17,565 nt of DNA from Gammaproteobacteria bacterium (lineage in GTDB: Bacteria; Pseudomonadota; Gammaproteobacteria; Pseudomonadales; M0112), in NCBI GenBank assembly GCA_006227085.1, contig SBFY01000206.1:1-17565 (forward strand), in the 5' to 3' direction. The notes beneath the pieces were generated by a model that saw nothing but the letters and a program-made list of their open reading frames with translations, was not told the DNA's origin and did not search any database. This document shows, piece by piece, positions 15,719 to 17,565 of the stretch; position 1 is the first letter of the stretch; every line of letters starts with the position of its first letter. A program made the position numbers and the translations under genes.

Positions 15719-15747
15719 ATTGTGAACGGGCTTGACTATTTAGTCAA
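15719..15747 (-). promoter_or_regulatory. Promoter of hydroxylase gene overlapped by operator palindrome
   Basis: The minus strand has TTGACT (15742-15747), 17 nt, then CACAAT (15719-15724), about 45 nt before the ATG. The -35 lies inside the inverted repeat TTGACTA-TT-TAGTCAA (15732-15747), a placement typical of repressor operators. Confidence 0.5.
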
Positions 15748-15782
15748 CAATCCTTGTCTATTTAAGACAATAACTATTGTCT
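15732..15782. promoter_or_regulatory. Three neighbouring AT-rich palindromes, operator candidates
   Basis: TTGACTA-TT-TAGTCAA (15732-15747), TTGTCT-ATTTA-AGACAA (15754-15770) and AGACAATA-AC-TATTGTCT (15765-15782). The first two share the pattern TTGNCT...AGNCAA at 22-nt spacing, about two helical turns. The third overlaps the second and runs into six T on the plus strand, so it could alternatively act as a plus-strand terminator. Confidence 0.55.
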
Positions 15783-15785
15783 TTT

Positions 15786-15827
15786 TTGATTTGGGACACC
15801 CATCAATTTTTGGGGACACCCATGAAT
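15786..15827 (-). repeat. REP-like copies 13 and 14, tandem pair
   Basis: GGGACACCCAT at 15793-15803 and again at 15813-15823, same orientation, 20-bp period. Copy 13 has perfect outer arms TTGAT (15786-15790) / ATCAA (15802-15806) around GGG-ACA-CCC. The pair marks the distal side of the transposase locus. Confidence 0.9.
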
Positions 15828-16028
15828 TCGTTGGTTATTTTTTAGGCAGACAGGACAGCAGTGGCCACAGGAAGACAGCCGGGATCACTCAAGCCCAGGA
15901 AAATAATGAAAAAAGATTATTAAAAACAGCTGGTTATCGAACAACCGCCATACCCGCCCGCCAGCCTGTGGCACAGGCACAGGCCGGATGACAAAACCGG
16001 GGAAAATAATGTGGCTAGCAGCAACCCA

Positions 16029-17024
16029 TCAGGCCGGTGCGGCCGGCGCTCCCTGCCCCTTCACCCAGCGCTGGCCAACCTGCTCGCACCAGGCCTGCAA
16101 CTGCAGCCAACTGCCAAACACCCGCCGGTGCGGCTGGCCGTGGCGCTTAACCAGGCGAACCCAGTCATCCGGTTCCAGCCCCAGTCGATCAACGATGGAG
16201 GGCACGCCCGGTGGAATATAACCGCGCTTGTCCGGCCGCACAGCACGGCCAGTCCACTCCACCAACTCGATGTAATCACCCAGCGTGAACGGGATACCGG
16301 GCACCGCATCCAGATGCTCCGCGCCCTGGAACGGTTGCAAGGCCGGCAGTTCATCGCCCTCGCCCTCACCAACCGTTCGTTGGCCGGCCACTTCAAACAG
16401 CCGCTGCTGGATGGACGTGAAATCGGACAATTCCGGCCGGTCGGCCATGCCGGCACGGATGGGGTTCAAATCGACATAAGCCATGCAGGCCAGCAAGGCA
16501 CGCTCATCAAGCAGCGCCTGGGTCTTGAAACGGCCTTCCCAGAAACGGCCCTTGCAGCCATCTTCCTCATTGGCCCGGCGGGCGATGTGCTCGTTCAGGC
16601 AGCGCATGAACCAGCTGATGTCACTGAGCCGCTCGCGCCATTCCGCGACCACTTCGGCCACCACCTGCTTTTCCGCTTCCAGCAACGATTGGCCCGCCAC
16701 ATGGCGCTGCACAATGAGCGGGCCGTGGAAGAGCGCCAGCCAGCGTGCAATCACCTCGTCATCGCCCCAGCTGGCGGCCTTTTCCGCGTCCACATGCAGG
16801 ACGAGGTGATAGTGATTGCTCATCACCGCATAGGCGCAGATATCAATGGCAAACACGGAGGCCAGCAGGCGCAGGCGCTCCAGCAACCATTCACGGCGGT
16901 GATCAAAATTGCGGCCGGAATAGCGGTCATCCCCGCACAAAAACGCGCGGCGGACACATCGGGTAATGCAGTGGTAATACGGCGTGGCGTCGAGCGACAC
17001 CTGCGTCTTGCGGGCCTGGGTCAT
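16029..17024 (-). CDS. REP-associated tyrosine transposase (RAYT), IS200-like HUH/Y1 family
   Basis: A single-strand DNA transposase of the Y1/HUH superfamily that nicks and joins at hairpin repeats through a phosphotyrosine. 331 residues from ATG 17024, which has AAGGA 8 nt upstream; the open frame continues to 17087 through the promoter and is not used. The HUH motif is H71-Y-H73 in SNHYHLVLH. The candidate nucleophile is Y183 in MAYVDLNPIRAG. The N-terminal YYHCITRCVRRAFLCGDD and RFWEGRFKTQALLD are characteristic of this transposase group. About 120 residues follow the Y1 domain (EWTGRAVRPDKRGYIPPGV...WLQLQAWCEQ), longer than IS200 TnpA. All motifs look intact. The promoter carries a LexA box, and REP copies flank the gene. 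Confidence 0.92.
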   Translation of the reverse strand: MTQARKTQVSLDATPYYHCITRCVRRAFLCGDDRYSGRNFDHRREWLLERLRLLASVFAIDICAYAVMSNHYHLVLHVDAEKAASWGDDEVIARWLALFHGPLIVQRHVAGQSLLEAEKQVVAEVVAEWRERLSDISWFMRCLNEHIARRANEEDGCKGRFWEGRFKTQALLDERALLACMAYVDLNPIRAGMADRPELSDFTSIQQRLFEVAGQRTVGEGEGDELPALQPFQGAEHLDAVPGIPFTLGDYIELVEWTGRAVRPDKRGYIPPGVPSIVDRLGLEPDDWVRLVKRHGQPHRRVFGSWLQLQAWCEQVGQRWVKGQGAPAAPA

Positions 17025-17041
17025 GGCAACGATCCTTGTTG

Positions 17042-17057
17042 CTGTATGTTTGTACAG
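17042..17057. promoter_or_regulatory. LexA (SOS) box in front of RAYT
   Basis: CTGTATGTTTGTACAG fits CTGT-N8-ACAG perfectly. The extended 20-mer (17040-17059) matches 16 of 20 positions of the E. coli consensus TACTGT(AT)4ACAGTA. It lies directly downstream of the -10 hexamer, across the expected transcription start, and 17 nt before the ATG. LexA bound there would block initiation. Confidence 0.8.
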
Positions 17058-17058
17058 T

Positions 17059-17087
17059 ACTTTAGCGGACCGTTTCCGCCCTGTCAA
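17059..17087 (-). promoter_or_regulatory. Sigma70 promoter of RAYT
   Basis: TTGACA (17082-17087), exactly 17 nt, TAAAGT (17059-17064) on the minus strand. The -35 is perfect and the -10 is 4/6. A REP copy ends 4 nt upstream of the -35, and the LexA box starts beyond the -10. Confidence 0.75.
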
Positions 17088-17091
17088 ATTT

Positions 17092-17102
17092 ATGGGTGTC
17101 CC
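17092..17102 (+). repeat. REP-like copy 15, upstream of RAYT promoter
   Basis: Exact core ATGGGTGTCCC with AT-rich flanks. It separates the RAYT promoter from the AT-rich unknown genes and begins the inverted flank of the transposase locus. Confidence 0.9.
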
Positions 17103-17110
17103 TTATTTTT

Positions 17111-17329
17111 CTAGAATCCGGAATCCGCCCCGATAGAAACTTGATCAGAAGATTTTAGGAATTCAAATTGTCCATCCTCAGCGCCATAAAAGTTATCAAA
17201 TTGAGATTCTGAAAAGTTGGCTTTTGCGTCATCAAAAAGCTTGTCATCATCCCCCTCATCCCCTTGCAAATCAGAGTATGCCGCTTGTGCAACTTGCGCA
17301 TATTTAAAATAGTCATTAATAGTGGCCAT
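17111..17329 (-). CDS. Small acidic hypothetical protein, lipase-N-terminus-like, possibly truncated
   Basis: 72 codons starting MATINDYFKYAQVAQAAYSDL, with GGGAG 8 nt upstream of the ATG. The body is rich in Asp/Glu and has no membrane segment. The first 20 residues recall the N-terminus of some class 3 lipase-like or Ca-binding secreted proteins, but no catalytic motif follows and the frame stops 8 nt before the REP core at 17092-17102. It could be a genuine small protein or a remnant cut short near the transposase locus. The start overlaps the upstream gene's stop (TAATG), implying translational coupling. Codon use is AT-rich, unlike the rest of the window, which suggests recent transfer. 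No function can be assigned. Confidence 0.6.
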   Translation of the reverse strand: MATINDYFKYAQVAQAAYSDLQGDEGDDDKLFDDAKANFSESQFDNFYGAEDGQFEFLKSSDQVSIGADSGF

Positions 17330-17565
17330 TAGTATTCTCCCAATAAAAATCTATATTTTAATGACTCATTAAACCTAGGATTTCCAGGATTAGCCGATTT
17401 ACAATCCATATGAGGTGCGGATCCCAAAGGGCTCCAATAGCGGTCATATCTATAAATAAAGCTATAATTTTTAAATCCAAACACCCTTTGAGACGTTTTC
17501 CTATTTTTATACTCGAAATCCGCATATCCTAAATAAAGATAAGGAATAACTGATGAAAATCTAGA
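17329..17565 (-). CDS. Hypothetical protein, C-terminal 78 residues, 5' end outside window
   Basis: A reading frame open from the right edge to TAA at 17329-17331, encoding 78 residues rich in aromatic and basic residues and ending NESLKYRFLLGEY. The stop overlaps the ATG of the next gene as TAATG, a common coupled arrangement that supports both frames being real. The DNA is AT-rich like its partner. I do not recognise the family; a pair of small coupled AT-rich genes next to a transposase could be an effector/immunity or toxin-type pair, but nothing in the sequence proves it. Confidence 0.55.
   Translation of the reverse strand, partial: SRFSSVIPYLYLGYADFEYKNRKTSQRVFGFKNYSFIYRYDRYWSPLGSAPHMDCKSANPGNPRFNESLKYRFLLGEY

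Larger units (their letters stand above)
15786..17102 (-). mobile_element. RAYT locus flanked by inverted REP copies
   Basis: The IS200-like transposase gene lies between a REP pair oriented GGGACACCCAT (15793-15823) and a REP oriented ATGGGTGTCCC (17092-17102), i.e. inverted flanks, as described for REP-associated tyrosine transposases. The stretch 15828-16028 between the left REPs and the transposase stop holds no gene. It contains only a short hairpin CCTGTG-G-CACAGG (15965-15977) and an AT-rich segment near 15900-15925. Whether the whole unit is mobile or only the REPs are cannot be decided here. Confidence 0.6.

Noticed and set aside
15765..15787. AGACAATA/TATTGTCT followed by T6 as a plus-strand terminator
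   Set aside because: No plus-strand gene ends nearby, and the half-sites match the neighbouring operator-like palindromes, so a regulatory role is favoured; a terminator is not excluded.
16011..17114. Plus-strand open frame of 367 codons across the transposase
   Set aside because: Exact mirror of the RAYT gene with no family features; it also runs through the RAYT promoter.

Overview
The window reads as a chromosomal segment of a moderately GC-rich gammaproteobacterium. Supporting signs are FabV-type enoyl-ACP reductase, a two-lipoyl-domain AceF with a homodimeric-type AceE of exactly 887 residues, SlyX, TusA, a BepA-like M48 protease of 487 residues, and NadA with the CxxCxxC cluster motif. 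The order may belong near Cellvibrionales/Oceanospirillales/Pseudomonadales, but this is not resolved from sequence alone. Nearly all genes lie on the minus strand; only the BepA-like gene is on plus.

Layout: (a) 1-1607, fabV followed by a partial metallo-beta-lactamase-fold hydrolase. (b) 1669-7803, aceE-aceF-TraB/GumN lipoprotein-slyX-DUF3047 as one tightly packed minus-strand run with a promoter candidate in front of aceE. (c) 7908-7940, a terminator closing the upstream run tusA-AI-2E/PerM-like permease-M16 protease (7981-12103). (d) A repeat-filled divergent region (12104-12313), then the BepA-like gene, convergent with nadA. (e) nadA, preceded by a terminator-like hairpin and a repeat pair, then a fatty acid hydroxylase-superfamily gene with palindromic operator-like sites. 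(f) A REP-associated tyrosine transposase (RAYT, IS200-like HUH/Y1 family). (g) An AT-rich right end with two overlapping unknown genes.

The main signal cuts across the genes. A short repeat with core ATGGGTGTCCC (reverse GGGACACCCAT) occurs 13 times exactly, plus two degenerate copies, in 17.6 kb; chance expectation for an 11-mer on both strands is far below one. Copies sit in promoters, leaders and gene junctions. Unusually, they also lie inside reading frames: the MBL hydrolase, DUF3047 protein, SlyX and TusA. There they are nearly always read as the peptide GDTHQ or a close variant, so the repeat behaves as a mobile protein-coding insert. One copy also supplies the likely start codon of the DUF3047 gene, another the slyX stop codon, and another abuts the BepA-like start codon.

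The RAYT is the likely enzyme for these repeats and is itself flanked by copies in inverted orientation. Its promoter (TTGACA-17-TAAAGT) is followed directly by a near-consensus LexA box, CTGT-N8-ACAG. This suggests that repeat mobilisation is under SOS control. An SOS-regulated RAYT with REPs that tolerate in-frame insertion is the candidate noteworthy system of this window.
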